Shown: positions 46,472-57,681, numbered from the stretch's first letter. The stretch is DNA of 64,000 nt from Bacteroidota bacterium (GCA_963169745.1 CAUJCU010000009.1:124001-188000); one strand, 5' to 3'. Program-made: numbers and translations. Notes: generated by a model not told the origin, from the sequence alone.

Positions 46472-47155
46472 ATGAACAAAGAAGATATTAAAATTTTGAT
46501 AGTTGATGACGAAGAAGACATTTTGGAATTTTTAAGCTATAACTTAAAAAAGGAGGGCTATCAAGTCTTTGTATGTGACAATGGTAAAGAAGCAGTTCAA
46601 AAGGCTGAACAAATAGCTCCACATCTTATTCTTTTGGACGTGATGATGCCCGAAATGGATGGTATTGAAACCTGCCAACAAATCAGAGCCAATAAATCTT
46701 TGTCTGATACAATGATCGCTTTTTTAACGGCTCGAAATGAAGATTACTCAGAAATTGCTGGGTTTAATGCCGGAGCAGATGATTACATTAATAAGCCAAT
46801 TAAACCTAAAGTTTTATTAAGTCGTTTAAATGGCATTTTAAGACATTATTTGCAAAGTAATGAAACCTATACACCAACCGATATAGGGGGCTTGCTGCTT
46901 GACCGGCAGAAATTTATAATATCCAAGAATAATATTCCGGTTACATTACCCAAAAAGGAATTTGAGTTGATAGCTTTACTTATGTCTAAACCAGGAAAAG
47001 TGTTTGTTCGCCAAGAAATACTGGACAAAGTGTGGGGTGGCGATGTTGTAGTTGGCGATCGTACAATTGATGTACATATTCGAAAACTCCGTGAAAAATT
47101 GGGCGACAATTACATTAAAACCATTAAAGGTGTTGGTTATAAATTTGATATATAG
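46472..47155 (+). CDS. OmpR/PhoB-type response regulator
   Basis: 227 residues: receiver domain 1-120 with acidic pocket DDEED (about 11-15), phospho-acceptor Asp in LILLDVMMPEMDG, and Thr/Lys of the switch (FLTARNED, INKPIKP). The winged-helix domain spans about 128-227 (KEFELIALLMSKPGKVFVRQEIL, VVGDRTIDVHIRKLREKLGDNYIKTIKGVGYKF). Paired with the histidine kinase 40 bases downstream. PhoP/PhoB-like in sequence; the phosphate role is not shown. Confidence 0.93.
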   Translation: MNKEDIKILIVDDEEDILEFLSYNLKKEGYQVFVCDNGKEAVQKAEQIAPHLILLDVMMPEMDGIETCQQIRANKSLSDTMIAFLTARNEDYSEIAGFNAGADDYINKPIKPKVLLSRLNGILRHYLQSNETYTPTDIGGLLLDRQKFIISKNNIPVTLPKKEFELIALLMSKPGKVFVRQEILDKVWGGDVVVGDRTIDVHIRKLREKLGDNYIKTIKGVGYKFDI

Positions 47156-47195
47156 GAACAAATAAAAATTATATTAAAAAGAATCTCTAAATAGT

Positions 47196-48248
47196 ATGAA
47201 TAAGTTTACCCCTCGAAATATTGCATTAGCTGTTTCCTTAATAATAGCACTAATTGTAACTTTGCTGCTTATTATTACAAAACCCGAATCGTTGCCCGAA
47301 GTTGATATGGTACAAGTGGTTTTTGTAGCCATGGGTACTTTGGCAGTATCCTATTTGCTGTTGTTTGCGGCTCTAAAAATCTTGATTTACGATAAAATAA
47401 AAAATATCTATAATACCATCCATGATTTAAAATCATCTAAAGACTTTTCGATACGGAATATGGATTTAGGACATGATATTTTTAAAGAAATTAATACGGA
47501 TGTGCAGCAATGGGCTGTAAGCAATAAAAATGAAATAGATCAACTAAAAAAACTGGAAGCTTACCGAAGAGATTTTGTAGGGAATGTGTCACACGAACTT
47601 AAAACACCTATATTCAATATTCAAGGGTATATTCTAACCCTATTGGATGGTGGAATAAATGATGCTTCCATCAATGTTGACTATTTAACACGCGCCTCTA
47701 AAAGTGTAGAACGTATGATTTCTATTGTGGAAGATTTAGATACAATTTCACAAATGGAATCAGGCGAGCTAAGTCTTTACTTTGAAAAGTTTGATATTGT
47801 TGCTCTTACAGCCGAATTATTTATAGGTTTGGAAATGAAAGCATCACAAAAAGAAATAAAACTTGAATTTTACGAGAGCTATTCCAAACCTGTTTACGTA
47901 ACTGCCGATAAAAACCATATCAGACAAGTGTTAACCAATTTAATAGTTAACAGTGTTCGTTACGGAAGAACAGGAGGCAGTACCAAAATTAAGTTTACTG
48001 AAATGTACCAGAATATTGTTGTTGATGTTATTGATGATGGAGTGGGAATTGCAAAACACCATTTAACACGATTATTCGAACGATTTTACCGTATTGATAA
48101 AGGTCGCGCCCGTGAACATGGCGGAACAGGCTTGGGCTTGGCTATTGTAAAGCACATAATTGAGGCGCATAATCAAACAATTGATGTAAAAAGCAATGAA
48201 GGTGAGGGAACAACCTTTACCTTCACATTAAAAAATGCCCAACCTTAA
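47196..48248 (+). CDS. sensor histidine kinase (PhoR-like)
   Basis: 350 residues. Two N-terminal helices (about 9-28 and 38-62) with almost no periplasmic loop, so sensing is likely in the membrane or cytoplasm. H-box GNVSHELKTPIFNIQGYI, N-box TNLIVNSVRYG, and G-boxes DDGVGIA and GGTGLGLAIVKHI. Partner of the response regulator just upstream. The signal is unknown. Confidence 0.93.
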   Translation: MNKFTPRNIALAVSLIIALIVTLLLIITKPESLPEVDMVQVVFVAMGTLAVSYLLLFAALKILIYDKIKNIYNTIHDLKSSKDFSIRNMDLGHDIFKEINTDVQQWAVSNKNEIDQLKKLEAYRRDFVGNVSHELKTPIFNIQGYILTLLDGGINDASINVDYLTRASKSVERMISIVEDLDTISQMESGELSLYFEKFDIVALTAELFIGLEMKASQKEIKLEFYESYSKPVYVTADKNHIRQVLTNLIVNSVRYGRTGGSTKIKFTEMYQNIVVDVIDDGVGIAKHHLTRLFERFYRIDKGRAREHGGTGLGLAIVKHIIEAHNQTIDVKSNEGEGTTFTFTLKNAQP

Positions 48249-48346
48249 GCAATAGTAGAAGCATACTAAAGCCATACTACCAGAGTGCATGGCTTGTAAG
48301 TATATGGCAGAATGATTTATAAATTATTCTAAAATAAATAGTCTCT

Positions 48347-48377
48347 TTTTCGATAAGCCTCTTTTTACTTACCTTTG
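48347..48377 (+). promoter_or_regulatory. promoter of serS
   Basis: TTTT (48347-48350), 19 bases, then TACCTTTG (48370-48377), a perfect TAnnTTTG box. Transcription would start about 25 bases before the ATG at 48408, which rules out the in-frame TTG at 48375 because it lies inside the box. Confidence 0.65.
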
Positions 48378-48407
48378 GTCATTAAAATTGTAATCACAAC
48401 TAAACCT

Positions 48408-49679
48408 ATGTTATTAGTTCAAAATTTACGTGAAGATAAAGAAGCAGTACTTGCAGGCCTCAGTAAAAAGAAATTTAAATTATTGCATCTGGTTGATGAG
48501 GCCATAAACAAAGATGATATTCGAAAAAAAGAGCAAAATCAATTAGACGAATTATTATCTCAAAGCAAAAAATTGTCAGAGCAGATTGGTATGCTTATGA
48601 AAGCCGGAAAAATTGAAGATGCCCAAAAGCTTAAAAATGAAAATGCAATTTTAAAAGAAGAGAGCAAAACCCAACAAGAGCGTTTGGAAAGCATAGAAAA
48701 AGAACTTTATGAAATTTTAGTTCAACTCCCTAACCTGCCTCATAGTTCGGTTCCCGAAGGCAGCACACCCAATGATAATGAAGTGGTATATATGCATGGG
48801 AGTACTCCTGAACTATATATTGGCGCTCTCCCTCATTGGGAGCTATGCTCAAAATATGATATTATTGATTTTGAACTGGGGGTAAAACTTACCGGAGCCG
48901 GTTTCCCGGTTTATAAGGGAAAGGGAGCAAAATTACAACGGGCTTTAATCAATTTCTTTTTAGATAGCGCACACAATGAAGGCTACCACGAAGTACAACC
49001 ACCTATATTAGTAAATGCCGACTCTGGCTATGGTACCGGGCAACTCCCAGACAAAGAAGGGCAAATGTATTTTATAACACAAGATGAATTTTATTTGATA
49101 CCAACGGCTGAGGTGCCTGTTACTAATATATACCGTAATGTGATATTAAAAGCCGAAGACTTTCCAGTTAAAAACACAGCCTATACGCCCTGTTTTAGAC
49201 GTGAAGCAGGCTCCTATGGTAAAGATGTTCGGGGCTTAAACAGACTGCATCAGTTCGATAAAGTTGAAATCGTACAAATACAGCACCCAGAAAAATCCTA
49301 TGAAACACTAGAAGAAATGCGAACCTATGTTGCCGGAATATTAATGAAGCTTAATTTACCTTTCCGCACCTTAAAACTTTGTGGCGGTGATATGAGCTTT
49401 GCTTCTGCGCTAACATATGATATGGAAGTTTTTAGTGCTGCACAAAAAAAATGGCTTGAGGTTAGTTCTGTTTCTAACTTTGAAAGTTTTCAAGCCAATC
49501 GTTTAAAATTAAGATATCGCGAAGGAACTAATAAACCCATATTGGCACATACTCTAAATGGCAGTGCTCTTGCACTTCCTCGTATTGTTGCTGCAATTCT
49601 TGAAAACAATCAAACTCCCGATGGAATAAAAATACCCGAAGTGCTGGTGCCATACACCGGGTTTGATTGGATAAACTAA
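48408..49679 (+). CDS. serS: seryl-tRNA synthetase
   Basis: Charges tRNA-Ser. 423 residues from the ATG at 48408 (MLLVQNLREDKEAVLAGL). The N-terminal coiled-coil tRNA-binding arm spans about 30-110; class II motif 2 is TPCFRREAGSYGKDVRGLNR and motif 3 is GSALALPRIVAAILEN. The TAEVPVTNIYRN serine-binding segment is present. Eleven extra codons upstream (TTG at 48375) overlap the promoter and were rejected. The following lipoprotein gene starts 5 bases after the stop. Confidence 0.96.
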   Translation: MLLVQNLREDKEAVLAGLSKKKFKLLHLVDEAINKDDIRKKEQNQLDELLSQSKKLSEQIGMLMKAGKIEDAQKLKNENAILKEESKTQQERLESIEKELYEILVQLPNLPHSSVPEGSTPNDNEVVYMHGSTPELYIGALPHWELCSKYDIIDFELGVKLTGAGFPVYKGKGAKLQRALINFFLDSAHNEGYHEVQPPILVNADSGYGTGQLPDKEGQMYFITQDEFYLIPTAEVPVTNIYRNVILKAEDFPVKNTAYTPCFRREAGSYGKDVRGLNRLHQFDKVEIVQIQHPEKSYETLEEMRTYVAGILMKLNLPFRTLKLCGGDMSFASALTYDMEVFSAAQKKWLEVSSVSNFESFQANRLKLRYREGTNKPILAHTLNGSALALPRIVAAILENNQTPDGIKIPEVLVPYTGFDWIN

Positions 49680-49684
49680 TCATC

Positions 49685-50293
49685 ATGAGAAGTATTTATT
49701 TTTTCTTTTTTCTTACATTTCTTTATTCGTTTTCGTCCTGCAAAACAAATTCTGAAAACGCTCAAACCAAAACTATTGATTCACTCATACTTGTCCTCGA
49801 TGAAACAAAACGAGAATTGGAAAAAATAGATTTTCAAAAACTGCAAGAGTCTGTAGATACTGTAGCATTTAGTCTTGAAAAACTATCACCTTTTAAAGCA
49901 GATTCTTTACGCCCGGATATTGCTACCCTAATTAATAATTATAAAATAGTTATCGATGCTTCATCTGATTCTTTAAAGGACACAACTGCACAAACAGATA
50001 TCCAGAATAATTATAATAATGTAAGACAAAAATATATTGATCGTGAATTAGACTTTTGTAAAAAACAACTTTCTAACTTAAAACACGATTTTTTAAAGAA
50101 TGTTGTAGAGCCCGAATTATTTCAAAAATATTTTACCGAAGAGCGTCAAAAAGCAATACAAATTATAAATTTTGTAAATAAGGAAAAAAACGCAGTAGCA
50201 CACCGGCAAAATATATTTAATACATTACACCCTGAAATTGTTAGACTGACAGACAGTTTAACAAAAATAACTTCTCAAAAGCATTTAAAATGA
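49685..50293 (+). CDS. coiled-coil lipoprotein, function unknown
   Basis: 202 residues from the ATG at 49685; an ATG at 49667 overlaps serS and would lengthen the signal. Lipobox YSFSSCKTN. The mature part is strongly helical with heptad-like charge patterns (DETKRELEKIDFQKLQESVD; LDFCKKQLSNLKHDFLKN). It overlaps the TPR gene by 4 bases, so the two are coupled and may act together in the envelope. No family recognised. Confidence 0.7.
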   Translation: MRSIYFFFFLTFLYSFSSCKTNSENAQTKTIDSLILVLDETKRELEKIDFQKLQESVDTVAFSLEKLSPFKADSLRPDIATLINNYKIVIDASSDSLKDTTAQTDIQNNYNNVRQKYIDRELDFCKKQLSNLKHDFLKNVVEPELFQKYFTEERQKAIQIINFVNKEKNAVAHRQNIFNTLHPEIVRLTDSLTKITSQKHLK

Positions 50294-52110
50294 AAATTAA
50301 AGGCTTTCTGATAGCAGTTTTGACCATTGCATTCCAAACGGTTTTGGCTCAGCCCGATACGGATGAAATGCTCGCCAAACAGTTTTTTGATAATCGAGAA
50401 TTTGATAAATCATCAATCCTATACGAAAAGTTGTTTAACAGAACTCACGACCTCGATTATTTTAATGGATGCTTGCAAAGCTTAATAGAGCTAAAAGATT
50501 ATAAAGCAGCCGAAAAATTTATAAAAAAGCAAACCTCCAAAAATGATCCTAATCCGGTATATGAAGTCCATCTTGGGGCTATTTATAAATTAAGCGGCAA
50601 TGAAGCCAAATCACAAAAAGAATATGATGAGGCCCTTTCTCACTTAATTCCCGATCATCAAACCATAATTTCAGTAGCACAAACCTTTTCGAAATACAAT
50701 GAATTGGATTATGTTATTAAAACATACTCCAAAGGAAGGAAGTTAATGCGTGGCATGTATCCGTTTAGTATGGAATTGGCTGATGCCTTTCGGGCTAAAG
50801 GAGACTATGCCGAAATGTATAAAGAATATCTTGGTTTGTTAAATACTAACTCAATTTACCTTGGTCAAATTCAATATATGCTTCAAGGTTTTATTGGCGA
50901 TGATTTTAGTGGCCCTAAAGCCGATGAGTTACGAATTCAACTTTTAAAAAATATACAACAATACCCTGATAATTCGGTTTTTTCCGAATTTTTAATTTGG
51001 TTTTTTATTCAACAAAAAGACTTTGAGTCAGCTTTTATCCAAGCCAAAGCACTAGATAAGAGAAGCAAAGGAACCAGTATGAGTAAGGTCATCAATGTAG
51101 CACAAATTTGCGTGTCTAATATGGAGTATGACATAGCAATTAAATGTTATGAATACGAGGCTCAAAAAGGACAGCGAAACCCTTATTATATGTATGCCCG
51201 AACCGAATTGGTAAACACCATTCAAAAGAAAATAACCAATACCAGTAACTATACCCTAAAAGACTTATCTGACTTGGAAACAATTTACAAAAGTGCATTA
51301 ACTGAAATGGGTTATAACGCACAAAGCATTGGATTAATTCGGGGTTTGGCTCATCTAAAAGGTTTTTACCTGAATCAGCCCCAAGAAGCCTTAGAACTGT
51401 TGCAAAAAGCTTTGGAGTACCCCAACTCAGTACCTTCAAAAATTGCCGAATGCAAACTAGAACTTGGGGATATTTATGTCTTTTTGAACGAAATGTGGGA
51501 GCCGGCTTTGCTTTACGGTCAAGTTGAAAAAGCATTCAAACATGACGCATTAGGGCAAGAAGCTAAGTTCAGAAATGCTCGTTTGTCTTTTTATAAAGGA
51601 GAATTTGAATGGGCACAAGCTCAGTTAACGGTATTAAAAGGAGCAACCAGCAAGCTTATTGCTAACGATGCTTTGGAGTTATCTTTACTAATTAGTGATA
51701 ACACGGTGGACTCTAATTACGTGCCGTTGTTAATTTATGCACGTGCAGCTTTGTTAAGCTATCAAAATAAGGATAGTTTAGCTTTACTAACATTAGATTC
51801 TATAGGTAAAGAATTTCCTGGTCATTCCTTATCTGATGATGTGTTATTTAAAAAATATAAAATCTATTTTAAAGAAGGTAAATTTACGGAAGCTATGACG
51901 GCTCTCGAAAATATTATTTTGAATTATAGTGATGATGTATTAGGTGATGATGCAACATACTACCTGGCCCAATTGTATGAGTACAACCTTAAAGATAATG
52001 AAAAGGCAAAAAAATATTATCAAGATATATTGTTAAACTATCCGGGTAGTTTATACACGGTTGAGGCGCGTAAAAAATACCGAAAAATGAGGGGCGATAT
52101 CTTTAATTAG
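50290..52110 (+). CDS. secreted tetratricopeptide-repeat protein
   Basis: 606 residues with a signal peptide (1-20, ending TVLAQ). TPR helices run through the whole protein, for example FDNREFDKSSILYEKLF, PQEALELLQKALEYP, LGDIYVFLNEMWEPALLYGQVEKAF, and at the end YYLAQLYEYNLKDNEKAKKYYQDILLNYPGS (TolA/BamD-like spacing). Probably a periplasmic scaffold. Coupled to the upstream coiled-coil lipoprotein. Confidence 0.82.
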   Translation: MKIKGFLIAVLTIAFQTVLAQPDTDEMLAKQFFDNREFDKSSILYEKLFNRTHDLDYFNGCLQSLIELKDYKAAEKFIKKQTSKNDPNPVYEVHLGAIYKLSGNEAKSQKEYDEALSHLIPDHQTIISVAQTFSKYNELDYVIKTYSKGRKLMRGMYPFSMELADAFRAKGDYAEMYKEYLGLLNTNSIYLGQIQYMLQGFIGDDFSGPKADELRIQLLKNIQQYPDNSVFSEFLIWFFIQQKDFESAFIQAKALDKRSKGTSMSKVINVAQICVSNMEYDIAIKCYEYEAQKGQRNPYYMYARTELVNTIQKKITNTSNYTLKDLSDLETIYKSALTEMGYNAQSIGLIRGLAHLKGFYLNQPQEALELLQKALEYPNSVPSKIAECKLELGDIYVFLNEMWEPALLYGQVEKAFKHDALGQEAKFRNARLSFYKGEFEWAQAQLTVLKGATSKLIANDALELSLLISDNTVDSNYVPLLIYARAALLSYQNKDSLALLTLDSIGKEFPGHSLSDDVLFKKYKIYFKEGKFTEAMTALENIILNYSDDVLGDDATYYLAQLYEYNLKDNEKAKKYYQDILLNYPGSLYTVEARKKYRKMRGDIFN

Positions 52111-52134
52111 GAATAGGTCTAAAAATCTAAACGA

Positions 52135-52440
52135 ATGATAATTTATAACGTTACCATAAATGTAGATAAGGATATTTATCCTGAATGGCTACAATGGATG
52201 AAACAGGTTCATATTCCCGAAGTTATGGCAACCGGATGTTTTCATGAGTATAAAATTTGCAAATTGTTAGGAGGTGATGAAGAAACGGGTTTGAATATCG
52301 CGGTTCAATATATAGCCTATGATATGATGCATTACGAAAGATATAAGAATGAGTTTGCGACCGCATTACAACAAAAAACTACCCTAAAATATCGTGATAA
52401 ATTGGCTGCATTTAGAACACTTTTAGAAGTGCTCTCCTAA
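52135..52440 (+). CDS. DUF4286 family protein
   Basis: 101 residues, ferredoxin-like alpha/beta protein of the DUF4286 type: IIYNVTINVDKDIYPEWLQWMKQVHIPEVMATGCF, then YRDKLAAFRTLLEVL. Found widely in Bacteroidota beside rsmA, as here (18-base gap); role unknown. Confidence 0.85.
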   Translation: MIIYNVTINVDKDIYPEWLQWMKQVHIPEVMATGCFHEYKICKLLGGDEETGLNIAVQYIAYDMMHYERYKNEFATALQQKTTLKYRDKLAAFRTLLEVLS

Positions 52441-52457
52441 TCTAATCTATTCTACAT

Positions 52458-53261
52458 TTGAACTCACCCTACGTTAAAGCAAAAAAATTTTTAGGCCAGC
52501 ATTTTCTTAAAGATGAAAACACGGCAGTAAGCATTGTTAACGCATTGCCTCAGTATGCTGCTCCTTTTCATGTTATTGAAGTAGGACCGGGTATGGGAGT
52601 ACTAACAAAATATTTACTGGAACGAAAGGATGTTCAACTAAAGGTAGCTGAAATAGACCGTGACTCGGTAGCTTACTTAAAATTACATTACCCGCAACTA
52701 CACACTGATGATATTTTAGAAAAAGATTTTTTAAAACTTAATTTCTCTGAGCTTTTTTATAGCAGATTTGCTGTAATAGGAAATTTCCCTTATAATATTT
52801 CTTCTCAAATACTATTTAAAGTCCTTGAAAATAGAAACCAGGTGGATTGTTGTATTGGAATGTTTCAAAAAGAGGTAGCCCAAAGAATAGCGGCCTCTGA
52901 AGGGAACAAGACCTACGGTATTTTGAGTGTTTTATGTCAAGCCTTTTTTCAGGTCGAATATTTGTTTACAGTATCTGAAAATGTTTTTGTGCCACCCCCT
53001 AAGGTAAAGTCGGCAGTAATTCGATTAACCAGAAAATGGGATACTCTGGTTATTTGTAACCATGAATTATTTTTCAAAGTAGTTAAAACAGCTTTTAATC
53101 AGCGTAGAAAAACCTTGCGCAATGCCCTAAAACCACTTCTAAAAGAAAACATTCAAATAAATGAAAACTTCCGCATAACACTTTCAAAAAGAGCAGAACA
53201 ATTAAGTGTAAATGATTTCATTGAGCTAACACTAATGCTCGAGAGTCAAAGTGAAAGCTAA
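52458..53261 (+). CDS. rsmA: 16S rRNA dimethyladenosine transferase
   Basis: Dimethylates A1518 and A1519 of 16S rRNA. 267 residues starting with TTG at 52458; the start is fixed by the conserved N-terminus [14 protein letters not shown], and no ATG is available. SAM motif [15 protein letters not shown], the acidic AEIDRDSV, and the catalytic [14 protein letters not shown] perfect -7-like TACATTTG (52453-52460) overlaps the TTG and is probably coincidental, since it would start transcription inside the gene. Confidence 0.95.
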   Translation: MNSPYVKAKKFLGQHFLKDENTAVSIVNALPQYAAPFHVIEVGPGMGVLTKYLLERKDVQLKVAEIDRDSVAYLKLHYPQLHTDDILEKDFLKLNFSELFYSRFAVIGNFPYNISSQILFKVLENRNQVDCCIGMFQKEVAQRIAASEGNKTYGILSVLCQAFFQVEYLFTVSENVFVPPPKVKSAVIRLTRKWDTLVICNHELFFKVVKTAFNQRRKTLRNALKPLLKENIQINENFRITLSKRAEQLSVNDFIELTLMLESQSES

Positions 53262-53294
53262 TTCATATACGGGTTTTATAAAAAAAGTTAGGTA

Positions 53295-56273
53295 TTATTT
53301 TTTACCCACTTCTATCATTTCGTAGCCTTCAATGATATCACCAATTTCAATATCATTAAATTTTTCAATATTTAATCCACATTCATATCCGGCTAATACT
53401 TCTTTTACATCGTCTTTAAAGCGTTTTAAAGATCCTAATTCTCCGGTATGAATAACAATACCATTACGAATTACTCTTACCTTTGTATTACGGGTAACTT
53501 TGCCGTCTAATACCATACATCCGGCAATTGTTCCCACTTTTGATATTTTAAAGACTTCTCTAACTTGAATGTTACCCATAACCTTTTCTTCAAAGGTTGG
53601 TGCCAGCATTCCTTCCATAGCACTTTTTAATTCATTAATAGCGTCATAAATGATTGAATAAAAGCGCATGTCAATTTGTTCCTGTTCAGCCAGTTTTCGT
53701 GCGTTGGCCGATGGTCTAACTTGGAACCCAACAATAATAGCATTTGAGGCAGAGGCAAGCAGGACATCAGACTCTGAAACTTGTCCAACAGACTTGTGAA
53801 TAATATTGATTTGAATTTTTTCGGTAGAGAGTTTTAACAACGAGTCAGCCAATGCTTCAATGGACCCATCCACATCTCCTTTAACTATTATATTCAGTTC
53901 CTTAAAGTCACCAATGGCAAGTCGTCTTCCAATTTCGTCTAAAGTAATATGCTTTTGTGTTCTGTATCCTTGTTCACGTTGTAGCTGCAAACGCTTTGAA
54001 GCAATTTCGCGTGCCTCTCTTTCATCATCCATCACTTTAAACTTATCTCCGGCTTGTACCGCTCCTGTTAATCCAAGTAGTAATGCCGGAGTAGATGGCC
54101 CTGCTGATTTAATATTTATTCCTCGTTCGTTGGTAAGAGCCTTTACTCTTCCGCTGTAACAGCCTGCTAATACAATATCTCCTACTTTTAAAGTACCAAC
54201 TTGAACTAAAACAGTTGAAACGTAACCTCGCCCTTTGTCAAGTGATGATTCGATAATTGTTCCTAAGGCATTTCTGTTGGGATTGGCTTTCAAATCAAGT
54301 AAATCGGCCTCTAAACAAACCTTCTCTAATAACACATCCATGTTAATCCCTTTCTTAGCTGATACTTCCTGACATTGATATTTTCCACCCCATTCTTCCA
54401 CCAAAATATTCATGGTTGCTAACTCTTCTCTAATTTTATCGGGGTTGGCACCGGGCTTGTCTATTTTGTTGATTGCAATAATTATAGGCACTCCGGCAGC
54501 TTGAGCATGATTAATGGCTTCTTTTGTTTGAGGCATTACACTATCATCGGCAGCTACCACAATAATTACAATATCGGTAACTTGCGCTCCACGGGCACGC
54601 ATAGCTGTAAACGCTTCGTGTCCCGGAGTGTCTAAAAAGGCTATTCTACGCCCATTGTCTAAAGTTACACTATAGGCACCAATATGTTGTGTAATTCCTC
54701 CTGCTTCCCCGGCAATTACATTTGCCTTACGGATATAGTCTAGTAAAGAGGTCTTTCCATGATCAACGTGACCCATAACAGTAACTATAGGTGCTCGGGG
54801 TAGCAAATCTTCTGATTTGTCTTCTACTTCTTCTGTACTTACTGTAGTATCTGCTGAAACAAATTCAACAGTAAAGCCATACTCCTCGGCAACAATGTTA
54901 ATAATCTCAGCACTTAATCTTTGGTTAATGGAAACAAACATTCCCAAGCTCATACATGTACTTATAACACTATTAACCGGAATCCCCATCATATTGGCTA
55001 ATTCACTGGCTGAAACAAACTCCGTTACCTTTAATGTTTTTTTCTCAGCCTCTAGAGCTTCTAAGTTATCTTGTTGCTGTTGGCTTATAGTTTCTCTTTT
55101 TTGTCTTCGGTATTTAGATGCAGCCGATTTTCCAGTTCCAGTAAGTCGTGCCAGGGTTTCTTTAACCTGATTGTCAATTTCTTCTTGTGTTAGTTCGGCT
55201 TTAACAACGTGATGTTTTTTATGGTCGTGATGCCCATGTTTTTTTTCTCTATGGAAAGATGGTCTTCCGCCCGAATTGCTTGGCTGTGCGGTTCCTTCAC
55301 CTGTTGTTTTCTTTTGCTCGTTTTCTGTAAATTGTGTTGTATTTACCGGACCTTTTGTAATTCTCTTTCTTTTCTTTTTAGCATTTTTATCAAAACCAGT
55401 ACTCGATGAGGCTACAGGCTTTTTCTTATCTTCCTTAATAGGAAGTTCAATTTTCCCAAGAATAGTAGGCCCGCCAAGTTTTTCGTATTGTGTTACATAA
55501 ATATTCTCCTTTTCATCAGGTGCATTTGGCGTAGAAGTACTAACTGCTATATTGTCTTCTATGACAGTTTCTTTTTCTTCATTAGGTGTTACTACCGCTT
55601 CGGGAGCTTTACTTTCAGGTTCTACTATTTCAATAGGGACTTCAGGAGCGGCTTTTTTGCTACTGCCTTTTGATGCTTTAGCTAATTCTTTAAGCCTTTG
55701 AGTTTCTTCTTTCTTTTTTTGAGCTTCTTCTTTTTTCTCAGCTGTAGTTTTTTTACCGGGTTTTGTTTTTTGATTTAATTTGTCAATATCTATTTTTCCT
55801 ACAACAACCGGATTGTGCAGCCCTTCGGCTTTGGACTTTTGTGACTCAGGCTCACTTTCTTCGGGCTTAGATTGTACCTCCTGAACGGGTGTAGCAATCA
55901 CTTCTGGAGTTTTTTCAGATGGAGTGCTTTCCTTTTTGGGAACCGATAGGGTTGTGTCTTTAATTAATATTTCTGCCTGGTCTATTTGCTCAACAGGCTT
56001 AACCACCTCTTTTTTACTCTCGGTTAGTTCTGCTTCCTTAAGGTCTCTTTTTTGACGACTGCTTAGACCTAGTGCTTTTGATTCCTCCTTATCAGATTTG
56101 TCCTTAGCAAATATTTTTTCTAATACTTCAATAATATCAGGAGCTACTTTTAGATTCGGGTCATTTTTTAACTCAATTCCTTTTTTTTCGGCTTCTTCTA
56201 CTAGTGTTCCGATACCCACATTAAGTTCACGGGCTAACTTGCTTAATCTTATTGTACCTTGTGTTTCTGACAT
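53295..56273 (-). CDS. infB: translation initiation factor IF-2
   Basis: GTPase that brings initiator tRNA to the ribosome. 992 residues. N-terminal IF2_N domain ([24 protein letters not shown]); a long charged linker rich in Lys/Glu and His (about 70-400, including [12 protein letters not shown]); G domain with [12 protein letters not shown] (G1), DTPGHEAF (G3) and NKIDKPGAN (G4); then domains II-IV with [18 protein letters not shown]. The opposite strand has several open frames within the repetitive linker; they are shadows. Third gene of rimP-nusA-infB; convergent with rsmA. Confidence 0.97.
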   Translation of the reverse strand: MSETQGTIRLSKLARELNVGIGTLVEEAEKKGIELKNDPNLKVAPDIIEVLEKIFAKDKSDKEESKALGLSSRQKRDLKEAELTESKKEVVKPVEQIDQAEILIKDTTLSVPKKESTPSEKTPEVIATPVQEVQSKPEESEPESQKSKAEGLHNPVVVGKIDIDKLNQKTKPGKKTTAEKKEEAQKKKEETQRLKELAKASKGSSKKAAPEVPIEIVEPESKAPEAVVTPNEEKETVIEDNIAVSTSTPNAPDEKENIYVTQYEKLGGPTILGKIELPIKEDKKKPVASSSTGFDKNAKKKRKRITKGPVNTTQFTENEQKKTTGEGTAQPSNSGGRPSFHREKKHGHHDHKKHHVVKAELTQEEIDNQVKETLARLTGTGKSAASKYRRQKRETISQQQQDNLEALEAEKKTLKVTEFVSASELANMMGIPVNSVISTCMSLGMFVSINQRLSAEIINIVAEEYGFTVEFVSADTTVSTEEVEDKSEDLLPRAPIVTVMGHVDHGKTSLLDYIRKANVIAGEAGGITQHIGAYSVTLDNGRRIAFLDTPGHEAFTAMRARGAQVTDIVIIVVAADDSVMPQTKEAINHAQAAGVPIIIAINKIDKPGANPDKIREELATMNILVEEWGGKYQCQEVSAKKGINMDVLLEKVCLEADLLDLKANPNRNALGTIIESSLDKGRGYVSTVLVQVGTLKVGDIVLAGCYSGRVKALTNERGINIKSAGPSTPALLLGLTGAVQAGDKFKVMDDEREAREIASKRLQLQREQGYRTQKHITLDEIGRRLAIGDFKELNIIVKGDVDGSIEALADSLLKLSTEKIQINIIHKSVGQVSESDVLLASASNAIIVGFQVRPSANARKLAEQEQIDMRFYSIIYDAINELKSAMEGMLAPTFEEKVMGNIQVREVFKISKVGTIAGCMVLDGKVTRNTKVRVIRNGIVIHTGELGSLKRFKDDVKEVLAGYECGLNIEKFNDIEIGDIIEGYEMIEVGKK

Positions 56274-56430
56274 TCTTCTGGATAATTCTGCTGGGGTTCT
56301 TATGTTATTGTTTTTGTACTAAAATGCTGTTATTTAAATAACTTGCTTTAATAAGATTAAATATTGAAAAATATACGGTTTTTGATTCTTTAAAAATTGT
56401 ATTTCTTGCAAAGAACATCAAACTTTTCTA

Positions 56431-57681
56431 TTATTCAAATTCGGCTTTTAAAATGTTTTTAACATCCTTAATGGTTTCCTCTTCTAAATCTGTTCTTTTT
56501 AATAATTCTTCTTCGCTAAGTTCAAGTACAGATTTAGCCGTATCGCAGCCTATAGATTTAAGTTCATCAATAACCCATGATTCTATTTCATCTGAGAACT
56601 CATCTAAATCAACATCCTCATGATCTATGTCAGAATCACGGTAAACGTCAATTTCGTATCCGGTTAATTTTCCTGCAAGTTTAATGTTGTTTCCCCCTTT
56701 CCCGATAGCCAACGAAACCTGATCGGGTTTTAAAAATACTTCTGCACGTTTGCTGTCTTCATCTATTTTTATACTCGTAATCTTAGCAGGGCTTAGGGCT
56801 CTGGTAATATAAAGTTGTAAATTAGTAGTGTAATTTATAACATCAATATTCTCATTGTTCAGCTCGCGCACAATTCCGTGTATGCGTGAACCTTTCATTC
56901 CTACACAGGCACCTACTGGATCAATTCTGTCATCATAACTCTCAACAGCAACTTTTGAACGCTCTCCGGGTTCACGAACTATCTTTTTTATGGTAATTAA
57001 ACCATCAAAAACTTCGGGAACTTCCATTTCAAATAAGCGCTCTAAAAAAGATGGTGAGGTTCTTGATAAGATAATTAAGGGAGCATTGTTTTTCATCTCA
57101 ACTCGAGACACAACTGCTTTTACAGTATCTCCTTTTTTATAAAAATCAGAGGGTATTTGTTCTGTTTTTGGGAGTACTAATTCATTTCCCTCATCATCTA
57201 AAATCAATATCTCACGCTTCCAAACCTGATAAACTTCACCGGTAATTATTTCACCAACTCTATCCTGATATTTTTTTAAAATACCATCCTTTTCTAACTC
57301 TGAAATACGTGATGCTAAGTTTTGACGAAGGGCGAGTACAGCTCTTCTCCCAAATTCGCTCATATTTACCGGTTCGGTAATTTCTTCTTCCAATTCAAAA
57401 TCCGAATCTATTTTGTGTGCTTCGGAAAGACTGATATGTTTGTTGGGATCATATTCAAAACTGTCTTCAGCAAATTCATCTTCTACAACTACTCTGTTTC
57501 TCCAAACTTCAAGATCTCCTTTATCAATGTTAATGATGATATCAATATTATCATCTGACCCAAATTTTTTAATAATCATAGCTCTAAAAATATCTTCCAG
57601 AATGCTCATCATAGTTGGTCTGTCGATATTCTTAAATTCTTTAAACTCTGAAAAAGAATCAATTAAATTTATTTTATTCAT
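56431..57681 (-). CDS. nusA: transcription elongation/termination factor NusA
   Basis: 416 residues: N-terminal RNA-polymerase-binding domain (1-125), S1 domain (about 133-200, GEIITGEVYQVWKREILI), KH1 (VGACVGMKGSRIHGIVREL) and KH2 (SLAIGKGGNNIKLAGKLTGYEIDV), and a short helix-hairpin-helix tail (VLELSEEELLKRTDL). Lacks the long C-terminal acidic repeats of E. coli, as usual here. Starts 5 bases after the rimP stop. Confidence 0.97.
   Translation of the reverse strand: MNKINLIDSFSEFKEFKNIDRPTMMSILEDIFRAMIIKKFGSDDNIDIIINIDKGDLEVWRNRVVVEDEFAEDSFEYDPNKHISLSEAHKIDSDFELEEEITEPVNMSEFGRRAVLALRQNLASRISELEKDGILKKYQDRVGEIITGEVYQVWKREILILDDEGNELVLPKTEQIPSDFYKKGDTVKAVVSRVEMKNNAPLIILSRTSPSFLERLFEMEVPEVFDGLITIKKIVREPGERSKVAVESYDDRIDPVGACVGMKGSRIHGIVRELNNENIDVINYTTNLQLYITRALSPAKITSIKIDEDSKRAEVFLKPDQVSLAIGKGGNNIKLAGKLTGYEIDVYRDSDIDHEDVDLDEFSDEIESWVIDELKSIGCDTAKSVLELSEEELLKRTDLEEETIKDVKNILKAEFE

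Noticed and set aside
48269-48295. Stem AAGCCAT/ATGGCTT after the histidine kinase as a terminator
   Set aside because: Loop of 13 bases and no T run follow; too weak to call.
48375-48407. Longer serS starting at TTG 48375
   Set aside because: The TTG lies within the -7 box, and the extra residues (VIKIVITTK) are not part of the SerRS N-terminus.
52453-52460. TACATTTG as promoter of rsmA
   Set aside because: It overlaps the TTG start codon, so transcription would begin inside the gene; DUF4286-rsmA spacing suggests co-transcription.
54817-56322. Several plus-strand ORFs of 60-117 codons opposite infB
   Set aside because: They are mirror frames of the Lys/Glu-rich IF-2 linker and N-domain, with low-complexity Phe/Ser/Leu sequence and no promoter.
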